Assembly (NCBI RefSeq): GCF_003944715.1
Contig: NZ_RWIT01000001.1
Location: forward strand, 806,001-870,000
Direction: 5' to 3'
DNA from: Hymenobacter rigui
GTDB lineage: Bacteria; Bacteroidota; Bacteroidia; Cytophagales; Hymenobacteraceae
DNA: 64,000 nucleotides
In this document: one piece after another, positions 25,886 to 35,358 of the stretch
How positions within the stretch are numbered: position 1 is the first letter of the stretch
How the letters are laid out: each line of letters starts with the position of its first letter
Position numbers and translations under genes: made by a program
Notes under the pieces: generated by a model
What the model was told of the DNA's origin: nothing
The model's input: the letters and a program-made list of their open reading frames with translations, nothing else
Database searches by the model: none

Positions 25886-27334
25886 TTACTCGCGCAGCAA
25901 CCGGAACTGCTGCTGTCCATCGGCGGTGCGGGCTATGTACAGGCCTGGTGCCAGTGCGGCTGTAGGTTGCCACTGCACGTGGCCATCGGAGCGGCTGGTA
26001 AGGTGGGCTACTGCGCGGCCCAGACCATCAAATACTGTAATGAGCTGCGTGCCGGGCTTTGGCAAGGTAAATTGTACCTGTTCGCGGAAGGGGGTGGGGT
26101 AGGCCGCAAGCAGCGTGGCTTTGGGTACGGCAGAGCCTGTAACGACCCGGTTTGTCACTTCAATTGTAACGGCCCGAATTTCTCGACCAATCTGTTGGCA
26201 GAAATCATCGGTAACTGACACTGCAAACGAATAACGGCCCAACGGTAGAGACGTGGGCACCTGCCAGGTAAAACGTCCCTGCGTAGCGGATATGTTTTGG
26301 ATGGTGGGGAAAGTAGTGGAAGGATACAGTGCACTGTACAGCAAAGGCGCAGAGCTGCTGAAACGAAGCGGCTGCCCAACATCAGGGTCGGTAGCTGTGA
26401 GGGTCAGGTCAATGGTTTGCCCAGGGTTTACAGGAATGGGCCGCGTGAAGTCTAGAGTGGTATTCCCACGCTGCAGTGTGGTGAAATGAGGATTACTATT
26501 AGTTGCCAAAGCGGCTCGTGCAGTATATAGCATATCATATTGGATACTGCCGATTTTAGTCCAGATACCGTTGAGGCGTCGAAATTCATTAGCCTGAATG
26601 ACAACTATGTAGTAGCCTTGTACAAGAGTGAAGGGAACCGTCTCCAGTACGCCAGTAATGGCATCGAGCCGAAAGTGGGACGGTTGGTAGAAGCCGGCGG
26701 CTGGCTGAGGGCAGCTTTGCGCAGTAAATCCCTGCTTAGGCGTTACAAACTCGTAGGCAACAGAATCACCATCAACTTCGGCCGCTTTTGCCGTGAACTG
26801 ATGATACTGGCTGCCATTGAGGTTGAGTATATCGGTAGAAACAAATTCAGGCGAATTGTTAACCAAGCCAGTTGAGTTATCCAGAGTTGCGAAGATGGTG
26901 CCACTGGTAGTTACGGAGTACGTGATATTGATGATACCTTCCTTTCGGTTGGCATTATCAATCAAGAGTGTCCACCGGTTTGGTGGAAGAGTAACTATAC
27001 CAGTGTACAGGTTTTTTTTGATGCCAAATGAGCCGCATTGAGTGGACCCTAGTAACTCGACACGCTGCCGAGGTATTTGTAGCGTAACATCATGTTGCAA
27101 GGCGGTAGCACACCCATTCTCCAGATTGGGCAAGCAATGCAGGTTTGTTAAGGGCTCATCGGCCACGTTGGGCGAAGCATCTGTGTACAAAATAACCTGC
27201 ACCTCATACTGATTGGGCTGTGGAAGGTGGCGGTAGGTGATGGTACCAGCCAGATAGTGCGTGGCATGAGCGGCCAAGCTACCGCATAGCAACAGAGCGC
27301 AGATAATCAGGCGGGGAATAAAAGAGGGCTGCAT
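25886..27334 (-). CDS. Secreted protein with type IX secretion C-terminal sorting domain
   Basis: A 482-residue exported protein. Signal peptide ends SLAAHA. The body has Ig/cadherin-like beta domains, including a stretch from about residue 300 (IDLTLTATDPDVGQPLRF) typical of such folds. The last 75 residues form a type A T9SS sorting domain: LLAAYPTPFREQVQFTLP, FDGLGRAVAHL, GLYIARTADGQQQFRLLRE. Thus it is carried through the outer membrane and anchored or released at the surface. GC is clearly lower than that of neighbours, as often seen in fast-changing surface proteins. Its role is unknown; adhesion is a reasonable guess. Confidence 0.85.
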   Translation of the reverse strand: MQPSFIPRLIICALLLCGSLAAHATHYLAGTITYRHLPQPNQYEVQVILYTDASPNVADEPLTNLHCLPNLENGCATALQHDVTLQIPRQRVELLGSTQCGSFGIKKNLYTGIVTLPPNRWTLLIDNANRKEGIINITYSVTTSGTIFATLDNSTGLVNNSPEFVSTDILNLNGSQYHQFTAKAAEVDGDSVAYEFVTPKQGFTAQSCPQPAAGFYQPSHFRLDAITGVLETVPFTLVQGYYIVVIQANEFRRLNGIWTKIGSIQYDMLYTARAALATNSNPHFTTLQRGNTTLDFTRPIPVNPGQTIDLTLTATDPDVGQPLRFSSSAPLLYSALYPSTTFPTIQNISATQGRFTWQVPTSLPLGRYSFAVSVTDDFCQQIGREIRAVTIEVTNRVVTGSAVPKATLLAAYPTPFREQVQFTLPKPGTQLITVFDGLGRAVAHLTSRSDGHVQWQPTAALAPGLYIARTADGQQQFRLLRE

Positions 27335-27386
27335 AGCTAGATAGATGTTAGTATATTGAATAATAGCAATAAAAAACTAAAATGTT

Positions 27387-28394
27387 CTACTTCCCACCCG
27401 CCGTGGAGTTGCTGTCCAGAATCTTCAGCAGCTCGTTGAGCTTAGGCGTCAGGATGATTTCGGTGCGGCGGTTCAGGGCCTTGTTCTGGGGCGAGTCGTT
27501 GGCGGCAACGGGCACGTACTGGCTGCGGCCCGAGGCCGTTACGCGCTCCGGGGCTACACCGCCGGTAGTGAGCAGGCGGGCAATTTCGGTGGCGCGCAGC
27601 ACGCTTAGGTCCCAGTTGTCCTGCATAGCCCCGGCCGGACGGCTGAAGGGCACGTTATCGGTGTGGCCTTCCACTACCACGTTCACATCGGGTTGCTGCT
27701 GCAGCACAGTAGCCAGCTGTTTCAGAGCTTCCTGGCCCTTGGGGTCAACCTTGGTGGAGCCCGATTTGAACAGGAGCTGCTCGGAGAGGGACACGTACAC
27801 TTTGCCGTCCTTCATCTTCACCTGCAGATCGGTGCCCTGGAAGCCGCGCAACGCGTTGCTCACGCTGGCTTTAAGGGCATCCACAGCCCGGTCTTTTTCG
27901 GCCAGGGCTTTCTGCAGCTCAGCCAGCCTGGCTTCTCGGGCTGTGAGGTCGGCGGTGAGCTTGTCGATGTCGGCGCGGCTCTTGCGCAGGTTGGTGTCCA
28001 GCTCGCCCAGCTCGGCCTCGCGGCGGGCCAGGTCCTTGGCAACCTTATTATAGTCGGCCGATTTATCGGCCATGGCCCGGTCCGAGTTCTTCAGCAGCTT
28101 GTCGTAGCTGTCGGTAAGCTGGGCGTTGAGCTGGCGTGTGCGGCGCAGGCTGCGGCCGGTTTCAGTGGAGTCATCTACCAGGCGGCGGGTTTCCAGGCGC
28201 AGCTGGGCCACTTCATCCGAGGATTTTTTCAGCTCCGCTACGGCTTTGCGGTATTGCTGCTCTGATTCGGTTTTGGCCTGCTCGGTGGCGGCTTGGCGGG
28301 CTTTCAGGTCGTCGTATTTCTTGGAGGCCACGCAGCCGGGCAGGGCCGAGGCGGCCAGCAGCGTACAGAAAGCAAAAGCGGGAAAGTGTTTCAC
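27387..28394 (-). CDS. OmpA-family lipoprotein with coiled coil
   Basis: A 335-residue lipoprotein: signal ending LPGC, lipidated cysteine near residue 21. A long coiled coil (about 25-190, heptads rich in Leu, Lys, Glu, Ala) separates the anchor from a C-terminal OmpA/MotB peptidoglycan-binding domain with VVVEGHTDNVPF and the conserved NWDLSVLRATEIARLL (about 250-280). It probably tethers the outer membrane to peptidoglycan across a wide space. No motA-like partner is near, so it is not a flagellar stator. A possible -7 box TACCTTGC lies about 65 nt upstream. Confidence 0.88.
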   Translation of the reverse strand: MKHFPAFAFCTLLAASALPGCVASKKYDDLKARQAATEQAKTESEQQYRKAVAELKKSSDEVAQLRLETRRLVDDSTETGRSLRRTRQLNAQLTDSYDKLLKNSDRAMADKSADYNKVAKDLARREAELGELDTNLRKSRADIDKLTADLTAREARLAELQKALAEKDRAVDALKASVSNALRGFQGTDLQVKMKDGKVYVSLSEQLLFKSGSTKVDPKGQEALKQLATVLQQQPDVNVVVEGHTDNVPFSRPAGAMQDNWDLSVLRATEIARLLTTGGVAPERVTASGRSQYVPVAANDSPQNKALNRRTEIILTPKLNELLKILDSNSTAGGK

Positions 28395-28556
28395 AGGCGG
28401 AAAGAAATCAAGCGAGAAAAGCGGAAAGGCCGAACGTGTAGGTTAGTGGCTTCCGGGCGGCAAGGTAAGGCCCCGGCGGCGGATGTGCTACCGGTAGCTA
28501 CCGGAGCAGCAATTACGTAAACGGCTGGTTCCGCATCTTTCCTAACATCTTCCCTC

Positions 28557-29609
<1,053 letters not shown>

Positions 29610-29615
29610 GACAGA

Positions 29616-29715
29616 ACGTCAGTTCAAGTGCAGCCGAGGAATCTCGCGTGCTGATGCGGCAAAGGTACTCCTAACGTCAGCACGCGAGATTCCTCGGCTG
29701 CGCTCGGAATGACGT
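29616..29715. repeat. Palindromic REP-like repeat, family A, copy 2
   Basis: Arms share gcagccgaggaatctcgcgtgctga and its complement (split by minor changes near the ends), with a 28-nt centre. Termini are acgtca/tgacgt. It lies 7 nt after the aldolase stop and could act as its hairpin. Confidence 0.85.
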
Positions 29716-29864
29716 ACCCACCTGTTACCTGCGTCACTATCTTTACCTTTATTCGCATTTCGCACTGTTGGATTCTGCCGTAACTTGCACCTCGGCAGTG
29801 CAGGCCGTACTCTGTTTGCGGCCTGTACGCACTCCTCTCCATTGACTCAAGCACCCCTCTCCAT

Positions 29865-30752
29865 ATGTCATCTTGGTTTAAGCGCAAAGAAAAAGGCATT
29901 GTAACGCCCACGGAGCAGAAAAAAGAGACGCCCGACGGCCTCTGGTACAAGTGCCCAGAGTGCAAAACCGTGGCCACCATGGCCGAGCATAAGCGCCTGC
30001 TTTCTACCTGCGGCAACTGCGGCCACCACGACCGGATTGATGCCGCCGACTATTTCGAGTTTCTGTTTGATAACCACCAGTACCAGGAGCTGGACGCCGA
30101 TATGCACTCGGCCGACCCCCTTCACTTCGTGGATACCAAAGCCTATCCGCAGCGCGTGGCGGCCACGGAGCGCAGCACCGGCCTGAAGGATGCCGTGCGC
30201 TCGGCCCACGGCCAGATGAACGGGATGGGCCTGGTAGTAGCCGCTATGGATTTCAAATTCATTGGCGGCTCCATGGGCTCAGTAGTAGGAGAAAAGATTG
30301 CCCGGGCTATTGACTACGCCCGCCAGAACCGCCTGCCTTTTCTCATGATTTCGCGCTCCGGTGGGGCCCGTATGATGGAGGCTGGCTTCTCGCTGATGCA
30401 GATGGCCAAAACTTCGGCCAAGCTCGCGCTGCTCTCAGAAGCCGGTTTGCCCTACATTTCCCTGCTCACCGACCCCACTACGGGCGGCGTAACGGCTTCC
30501 TTCGCCATGCTCGGCGACTTCAACATTGCTGAGCCGGGCGCGCTTATCGGGTTTGCCGGCCCCCGGGTTATCAAGGAAACCATCGGTAAGGACTTGCCCA
30601 AGGGTTTCCAGAGTGCCGAGTTTGTGCTGGAACACGGTTTCCTCGATTTCATTGTGGATCGGAAGGAACTGAAAAATAAACTCACCGAGCTGCTGACGAT
30701 GCTGAAGCCGGTGGAAGTAGCTGCTGCTGAGCCGGCTACCATCACAGGATAG
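29865..30752 (+). CDS. accD: Acetyl-CoA carboxylase carboxyltransferase subunit beta
   Basis: A 295-residue subunit of the carboxyltransferase that, with AccA, moves carboxyl from carboxybiotin to acetyl-CoA to make malonyl-CoA for fatty acids. The N-terminal zinc ribbon has Cys30, Cys33, Cys49 and Cys52 (CPEC..CGNC). The crotonase-fold core carries [12 protein letters not shown] (about 164-175) and the oxyanion glycine-rich region [14 protein letters not shown] (about 204-217), ending with [12 protein letters not shown]. Length is standard. accA is not adjacent, as is common in this phylum. Confidence 0.97.
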   Translation: MSSWFKRKEKGIVTPTEQKKETPDGLWYKCPECKTVATMAEHKRLLSTCGNCGHHDRIDAADYFEFLFDNHQYQELDADMHSADPLHFVDTKAYPQRVAATERSTGLKDAVRSAHGQMNGMGLVVAAMDFKFIGGSMGSVVGEKIARAIDYARQNRLPFLMISRSGGARMMEAGFSLMQMAKTSAKLALLSEAGLPYISLLTDPTTGGVTASFAMLGDFNIAEPGALIGFAGPRVIKETIGKDLPKGFQSAEFVLEHGFLDFIVDRKELKNKLTELLTMLKPVEVAAAEPATITG

Positions 30753-30796
30753 GCAGTACTGCGCTTTGCTGAAAATTTTCGGCAATCTTTTTGGCT

Positions 30797-30839
30797 AAAG
30801 CCCGTTAGATGCGCATTCGGCGCATTTAACGGGCTTTTT
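30797..30839 (+). terminator. Terminator of accD
   Basis: aaagcccgtta..gatgcgc / gcgcat..taacgggcttttt with a short loop and T5 tail. Confidence 0.9.
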
Positions 30840-30984
30840 CTGAATCAGGCCAAGGCTTGGGCATTCTTTTCAGGAATGGTATAGAATCAAATCTATATTC
30901 GCCGAACATTTTTAACCGAACCGCAGTAAGAACCTGCAAAACCAATCAAACTGCTCTCTTCTCACCACCAAGTTTTCTCTTCCT

Positions 30985-31722
30985 ATGACTTCTCGCAATT
31001 CGCTTCTGACGTTGTTGATGGCCTTCGTGCTTTTCGTAAGCTCCTGCGCCACTACCCGCAACCCTAACATTCCGGAGGCTGATACCAACGGTACGGGTCC
31101 CCGCAAAACCGGCATGAGCAAAACCGCTAAGGGCGGCATCATCGGGGCCGGTGGCGGTGCCGTGGTAGGCGGCGTGCTGGGCCGCGTAATTGGCGGTAAA
31201 AACGGCACGGCTGCCGGCGCTATTATTGGTGCTGCCGTGGGTGGTACCGGTGGAGCCCTCATCGGCCGCAAAATGGATAAGCAGGCCGAAGAGCTGCAGC
31301 GCGACATGCAGAACGCCAAAGTGGAGCGCGTAGGCGAGGGTATCAAAATCACCTTCGACTCGGGTATCCTCTTCGATACCAACAAGAGCGACCTGCGCCC
31401 TGCTTCGATGACCGAAATCCAGAAAATGGCTGAGGTTCTGAAGAAGTACCCCGATACCAACGTACTGATTGAAGGTCACACCGATGCCAGCGGCTCGGAC
31501 GCCATCAACCAGCCGTTGTCGGAGCGCCGGGCCCAGGCCGTGGCTAACTACACTACCTCGCAGGGTGTCGATGCGGCCCGTATCACTACCCAGGGTTACG
31601 GCTCCAGCCAGCCCATCGGCGACAACAGCACGGTGGAAGGCAAGCAGGCAAACCGCCGCGTAGAAATTGCCATTTTCGCCAACGAAAAAATGAAGAAGGC
31701 TGCCGAGAAAGGCACGCTGTAA
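30985..31722 (+). CDS. Glycine-zipper OmpA-family lipoprotein (YiaD-like), paralogue 1
   Basis: A 245-residue lipoprotein: signal ending FVSSC, cysteine near residue 21. Next is a glycine zipper (about 47-95, repeated GG-x-GG and GAAVGGTGGALIGR) that may insert in or pack on the membrane, then an OmpA peptidoglycan-binding domain (FDSGILFDTNKSDLRP, IEGHTDASGSD, LSERRAQAVANYT, NRRVEIAI). It has the E. coli YiaD architecture. A paralogue lies 363 nt downstream. A possible -7 box is TATATTCG at 30894-30901. Confidence 0.9.
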   Translation: MTSRNSLLTLLMAFVLFVSSCATTRNPNIPEADTNGTGPRKTGMSKTAKGGIIGAGGGAVVGGVLGRVIGGKNGTAAGAIIGAAVGGTGGALIGRKMDKQAEELQRDMQNAKVERVGEGIKITFDSGILFDTNKSDLRPASMTEIQKMAEVLKKYPDTNVLIEGHTDASGSDAINQPLSERRAQAVANYTTSQGVDAARITTQGYGSSQPIGDNSTVEGKQANRRVEIAIFANEKMKKAAEKGTL

Positions 31723-31743
31723 TTCAGAGGCACCTGCCAACAG

Positions 31744-31774
31744 AAAAGCCACTTCTTCGGAGGTGGCTTTTTTT
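31744..31774 (+). terminator. Terminator between the two OmpA paralogues
   Basis: aaaagccac and gtggctttttt arms around a TTCTTCGGAG centre. Confidence 0.85.
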
Positions 31775-32085
31775 GTGCCCCTCAAGCACCAGGGAGTTGC
31801 CGGGTACTGATTTGCTTAACCAGAGTGGCTGCTTGCAATACCGGTTACTGGTGATTTAACTGGTTGATGCTAAGGATAGATAATCAAGTTGCGAGAATGG
31901 TAAAATAGTGCTGAAAGCATATTTGCGCAGTATTTTGATAATTTTCCGACTGCAGAATCGTTTTTGGCAAGGTGGTTGCAAAACCTTCCTCACAAAGGCA
32001 GCAGCCTCTCACTGGTTTTTGTACTGATCCTTTTTGCTGCTTTTCCCTTTACTTCACACCAACACACTAACCTCCCCCAAACCTC
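31775..32085 (+). other. Gene-free spacer upstream of OmpA paralogue 2
   Basis: A 311-nt stretch with no frame worth calling. It is AT-richer than its surroundings from about 31850 to 31960. No exact -7 consensus is seen; tattttg near 31930 is the nearest match. It presumably holds the promoter and a long leader of the second paralogue, which is therefore separately transcribed. Confidence 0.5.
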
Positions 32086-32790
32086 ATGAAGAACCTTCGT
32101 TCATTATTCGTCCTGATGCTGGCAGTGCTGCTGCTGGGCAGCAACTATGCCGAGGCTCAGACCACTACTACCAAAAAGCCCTGGAGCAAAACCGCCAAGG
32201 GTGCCGTAATTGGTGGCTTGGGTGGTGCAGCCGGTGGTGCGGTGCTGGGCCGCGTAATTGGCGGTAAGTCGGGCACGGCTAAGGGTGCTATTATCGGTGC
32301 CGCCGTAGGTGGTGCCGGTGGAGCCCTGATTGGCCGCCGCATGGATAAACAGGCCGCTGAATTGCAGCGCGAAATGGCAGGCGCTAAAGTAGAGCGCGTA
32401 GGTGAGGGTATCAAAATCACCTTCGACTCGGGTTTGCTGTTCGCCAAAAACTCGTCGGCCCTGACGGCTACCGCCCAGGACAACATCAAGGAGCTGGCTA
32501 AGACCCTCATCAAGTACGGCGACACCAACGTAATTGTAGAAGGCCACACCGACAACACCGGTACCGATGCCATCAACAACCCCCTGTCGCAGCGCCGGGC
32601 CCAGGCCGTGGCCAACTACACCCAGCAGCAAGGCGTTGATGCCTCGCGCTTCACGGTAACCGGCTACGGCTCTACTCAGCCTATTGCTGATAACTCGACG
32701 GAAGCTGGCCGCGTGGCTAACCGCCGCGTAGAGGTAGCCATTTTCGCCAACGAAAAGCTGAAGAAGGCTGCTGAGAAAGGCACCATCTAA
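32086..32790 (+). CDS. Glycine-zipper OmpA-family protein, paralogue 2 (periplasmic)
   Basis: A 234-residue close paralogue of the gene at 30985: same glycine zipper (about 38-85), same OmpA domain (FDSGLLFAKNSSAL, VEGHTDNTGTD, LSQRRAQAVANYT) and the same C-terminus NEKLKKAAEKGTI. The main difference is the N-terminus: the lipobox cysteine is missing and the signal ends SNYAEAQ, as for cleavage by signal peptidase I. One copy is thus lipid-anchored and the other probably is not. The pair looks like a local duplication with altered localisation. Confidence 0.9.
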   Translation: MKNLRSLFVLMLAVLLLGSNYAEAQTTTTKKPWSKTAKGAVIGGLGGAAGGAVLGRVIGGKSGTAKGAIIGAAVGGAGGALIGRRMDKQAAELQREMAGAKVERVGEGIKITFDSGLLFAKNSSALTATAQDNIKELAKTLIKYGDTNVIVEGHTDNTGTDAINNPLSQRRAQAVANYTQQQGVDASRFTVTGYGSTQPIADNSTEAGRVANRRVEVAIFANEKLKKAAEKGTI

Positions 32791-32815
32791 GCATAGTAGT
32801 CAGAATTTTTTCAGG

Positions 32816-32846
32816 CGGCCCCGTCACCGGTTTGGTGGCGGGGCCG
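32816..32846. terminator. GC-rich hairpin after OmpA paralogue 2
   Basis: cggccccgtcacc and ggtggcggggccg, 13 bp with one G-U, loop 5 nt. No T run follows, so it may stop or stabilise the transcript. Confidence 0.5.
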
Positions 32847-32879
32847 TACTGTTTGCAGTGCTTCTGTCATTTGTGCCCT

Positions 32880-33641
32880 ATGCCTGCCACCTACGCTTCC
32901 TCGCCCGCCGAGAAAACCCAGGAAAACCACGCCGCGCTCAACCGGTTTTACCCGCCCCTGACGCTGGATAAGCCGCGCCGCTCACCCATGCGGGAGCTAA
33001 TTTCCACGGTGTTGTCGCACCGCACCACCCACGCCGACGAGGAGCTGGCCTACGACCGGATGCTGGAAGCTTTTGGCGACTGGGCCGGCGTGCTGGCTGC
33101 GCCCACCGCGGAGTTGGCCCACGCCATCCGGACCACCCGCTGGCCCGATACCCAGGCCCCGCGTATCCAGGAAATTCTGCGCCGCATCAAGGCGGAGCGG
33201 GGCGAGTTCAGCTTGGATTTTCTATCTGACTGGACGACGGAGCAGGCTATGGACTGGCTGAACGATATGCCAGGCATCGGGCTGAAAACGGCTTCCTTGG
33301 TGCTGCTGTTCAACTTCCATAAGCCCGTGCTGCCCGTCGATGCCCATGTGCACCGCGTGGCCCAGCGCGTGGGCATGATAGGACCCAAAGTATCGGTGGA
33401 GAAGGCGCACCAGCTGTTGCTGGAGCAGCTACCCAAGGATGCCCTCACGCTGCTCAACTTTCACAAGCACAACTACTGGCACGGGCAGCAGATCTGCTTT
33501 TTTCTGAAACCCAACTGTGCCCGGTGCCCGCTCAAAGGCTTTTGCAACTATTATCAGGAGCACTTCGGCCCCGCTACCCTGGAGGCCCTGGCGGCCACGC
33601 CGGCGCACTGGGATGAGGCGTGGGGTAAACTGCCGCATTAA
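32880..33641 (+). CDS. Endonuclease III-like DNA glycosylase with [4Fe-4S] cluster
   Basis: A 253-residue base-excision repair enzyme of the HhH-GPD superfamily. The hairpin motif is MPGIGLKTASL with catalytic Lys136, and Asp154 lies in LPVDAHVHR, so both residues for a bifunctional glycosylase/lyase are present. The cluster ligands follow the standard C-x6-C-x2-C-x5-C pattern (CFFLKPNCARCPLKGFC). The sequence is more divergent than canonical Nth, and a distinct nth may exist elsewhere. The ATG at 32880 is chosen because the 16 upstream residues do not fit. A family B repeat and a radical SAM gene follow. Confidence 0.9.
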   Translation: MPATYASSPAEKTQENHAALNRFYPPLTLDKPRRSPMRELISTVLSHRTTHADEELAYDRMLEAFGDWAGVLAAPTAELAHAIRTTRWPDTQAPRIQEILRRIKAERGEFSLDFLSDWTTEQAMDWLNDMPGIGLKTASLVLLFNFHKPVLPVDAHVHRVAQRVGMIGPKVSVEKAHQLLLEQLPKDALTLLNFHKHNYWHGQQICFFLKPNCARCPLKGFCNYYQEHFGPATLEALAATPAHWDEAWGKLPH

Positions 33642-33648
33642 TCTTTTT

Positions 33649-33725
33649 GCTGTTAGCTGATAGCGGTTAGCTGTTAGCTTTGGGGCGGCATTGCTGCTAA
33701 CAGCTAACGGCCATCAGCTAACAGC
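33649..33725. repeat. Palindromic repeat, family B (gctgttagctga type)
   Basis: Two 30-nt arms (33649-33678 and 33696-33725) that pair with only two mismatches; each arm is itself built of gctgttagc-like units. Flanked by T5 and A6. It ends 7 nt before the radical SAM start codon. Confidence 0.85.
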
Positions 33726-33732
33726 TCAAAAA

Positions 33733-34716
33733 ATGCGCTTCGTAAATCACCCGGTCCTGTGCAATTACTACGTCACGTACCGGTGCAATGCCAAGTGCTC
33801 CTTCTGCGACATCTGGGAAAAACCCTCGCCCTACATTACCCTGGCCGATGTGGAGCAGAACCTGCGCGACCTGAAACGGCTGGGCGTATCGGTGGTAGAC
33901 TTTACGGGCGGCGAGCCGCTGCTGCACCGGCAGATTCACGAGTTTGTAGGGCTGGCCCACGATATGGGCTTTATCACCACGCTTACCACCAACTGCCTGC
34001 TGTACCCCAAATACGCCGAGCGGCTGCGGGGCAAGGTGGATATGCTGCATTTCTCTCTGGATGCCTCCGAAAAGGAAGTGCACGACAAGGGTAGGGGCGT
34101 AGCCTGCTTTGATTTTGTGCTGGAAAGCATACGGGTAGCCCGGGAGTTGGGCGAGCGGCCGGATATTCTGTTCACGGTATTCCGCGAAAACCTGGCCGAC
34201 CTGGAAAAGGTGTACCGGGAGATTACGCAGCCCAATAAGTTGATGCTGATTTTGAACCCGGCCTTCGAGTACAACTCGGTGGAAACCGGCGAGCAGCTCA
34301 CGGCGGAGGAGCTGGATTACCTGTCGGCCTTGGGGAAGCGGCCGGGCGTGTACCTGAACGAGGCCTTTATCCAGCTCCGGCGCGACGGGGGCAACCACGT
34401 GGCCGCGCCGGTGTGCCGGGCAGCCAGCACTACGCTGGTTATTTCGCCCAGCAACGAACTGGTGCTGCCCTGCTACCACCTGGGCGAGCAGAAATTCCCG
34501 ATTGAGGGCCGCCTGCTCGAGCTATACAACTCCGCGCCGGTGCAGCAGCTGGCGGCGCTGGAAGGCCGGCTGCCGCAATGCGAAGGCTGCACCATCAACT
34601 GCTACATGCAGCCCAGCTTCGCCGTCGAAACCAGCAAATACTTCTGGCAGGCGCTGCCCAGTACCCTCAAGTACAACTGGGAGAAAGGCACCTGGAAACG
34701 GATGCTGGCCCGCTAG
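33733..34716 (+). CDS. Radical SAM protein with SPASM-like C-terminal cysteines
   Basis: A 327-residue enzyme. The S-adenosylmethionine [4Fe-4S] cluster ligands are Cys18, Cys22 and Cys25 (CNAKCSFC), with the GGEPLL SAM-binding motif at about residues 59-64. The C-terminal part has further cysteines (VLPCYH and CEGCTINC) that may hold an auxiliary cluster, as in SPASM/twitch proteins that modify peptides or act on small molecules. No precursor peptide is seen beside it. The ATG at 33733 follows a repeat by 7 nt and the upstream frame is repeat-derived, so it cannot be a true N-terminus. A carbonic anhydrase-like gene follows by 27 nt. Confidence 0.88.
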   Translation: MRFVNHPVLCNYYVTYRCNAKCSFCDIWEKPSPYITLADVEQNLRDLKRLGVSVVDFTGGEPLLHRQIHEFVGLAHDMGFITTLTTNCLLYPKYAERLRGKVDMLHFSLDASEKEVHDKGRGVACFDFVLESIRVARELGERPDILFTVFRENLADLEKVYREITQPNKLMLILNPAFEYNSVETGEQLTAEELDYLSALGKRPGVYLNEAFIQLRRDGGNHVAAPVCRAASTTLVISPSNELVLPCYHLGEQKFPIEGRLLELYNSAPVQQLAALEGRLPQCEGCTINCYMQPSFAVETSKYFWQALPSTLKYNWEKGTWKRMLAR

Positions 34717-34743
34717 ATTTTTTCACCATACACTGACCACCGC

Positions 34744-35259
34744 ATGCCCGCTCTCATTCTGCCCGTTCAGGGCAAACACCCGCAATTCGGCCCCGACTGT
34801 TTTATTGCCGATAATGCCACCGTGGTGGGCGACGTGACGCTGGGACGGGGCTGTACCGTGTGGTTTCAGGCCGTAGTGCGCGGGGATGTGAACAGCATCC
34901 GGGTCGGCGACGAAACCAACATTCAGGATGGTGCCGTGATTCATTGCACTTATCTGAAAGCGGCAACGGTTATCGGCTCCCGCGTCAGCATCGGACATAA
35001 GGCCATTGTGCACGGCTGCACCGTGCAGGACGACGTGCTCATTGGCATGGGGACCATTGTGATGGACCGGGCTGTGGTGGGGGCTGGCTGCATTGTGGCC
35101 GCCGGAGCCGTAGTGCTGGAAGGCACCGAGTGTGAGCCGGGCTATTTGTACGCTGGTATCCCGGCCCGCAAAATCAAGCCGGTAACCGAGGAGCAGCGCA
35201 CCGGCATGCGCCAGACGGCCGCCAATTACCAGATGTACGCCGGGTGGTTCCAGCCATAG
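34744..35259 (+). CDS. Gamma-type carbonic anhydrase-like protein (left-handed beta helix)
   Basis: A 171-residue trimer-forming hexapeptide-repeat protein. The three zinc histidines of the family are present as His67 (VIHC), His85 (IGHK) and His90 (IVHG), so metal binding is likely. Members hydrate CO2 or serve as acyl-chain or assembly factors; enzymatic activity is not guaranteed. It begins 27 nt after the radical SAM gene and probably shares its transcript, ending at the hairpin at 35304. Confidence 0.92.
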   Translation: MPALILPVQGKHPQFGPDCFIADNATVVGDVTLGRGCTVWFQAVVRGDVNSIRVGDETNIQDGAVIHCTYLKAATVIGSRVSIGHKAIVHGCTVQDDVLIGMGTIVMDRAVVGAGCIVAAGAVVLEGTECEPGYLYAGIPARKIKPVTEEQRTGMRQTAANYQMYAGWFQP

Positions 35260-35303
35260 TAGTAGTACCACCCGGCTATGTTTCGGTAACGATAGGCACC
35301 CAT

Positions 35304-35340
35304 AAAAAAAGCTCCGTCAGGTTCCTGACGGAGCTTTTTT
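35304..35340. terminator. Bidirectional terminator
   Basis: A perfect 17-bp stem with a minimal centre (aaaaaagctccgtcagg and its complement) between convergent genes. Confidence 0.92.
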
Positions 35341-35358
35341 GCGGTTTAGCTACCGGAC

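Noticed and set aside
27387..28394. MotB-type flagellar stator
   Set aside because: The C-terminal domain is shared with MotB, but the protein is a lipoprotein with a coiled coil and has no MotA partner.
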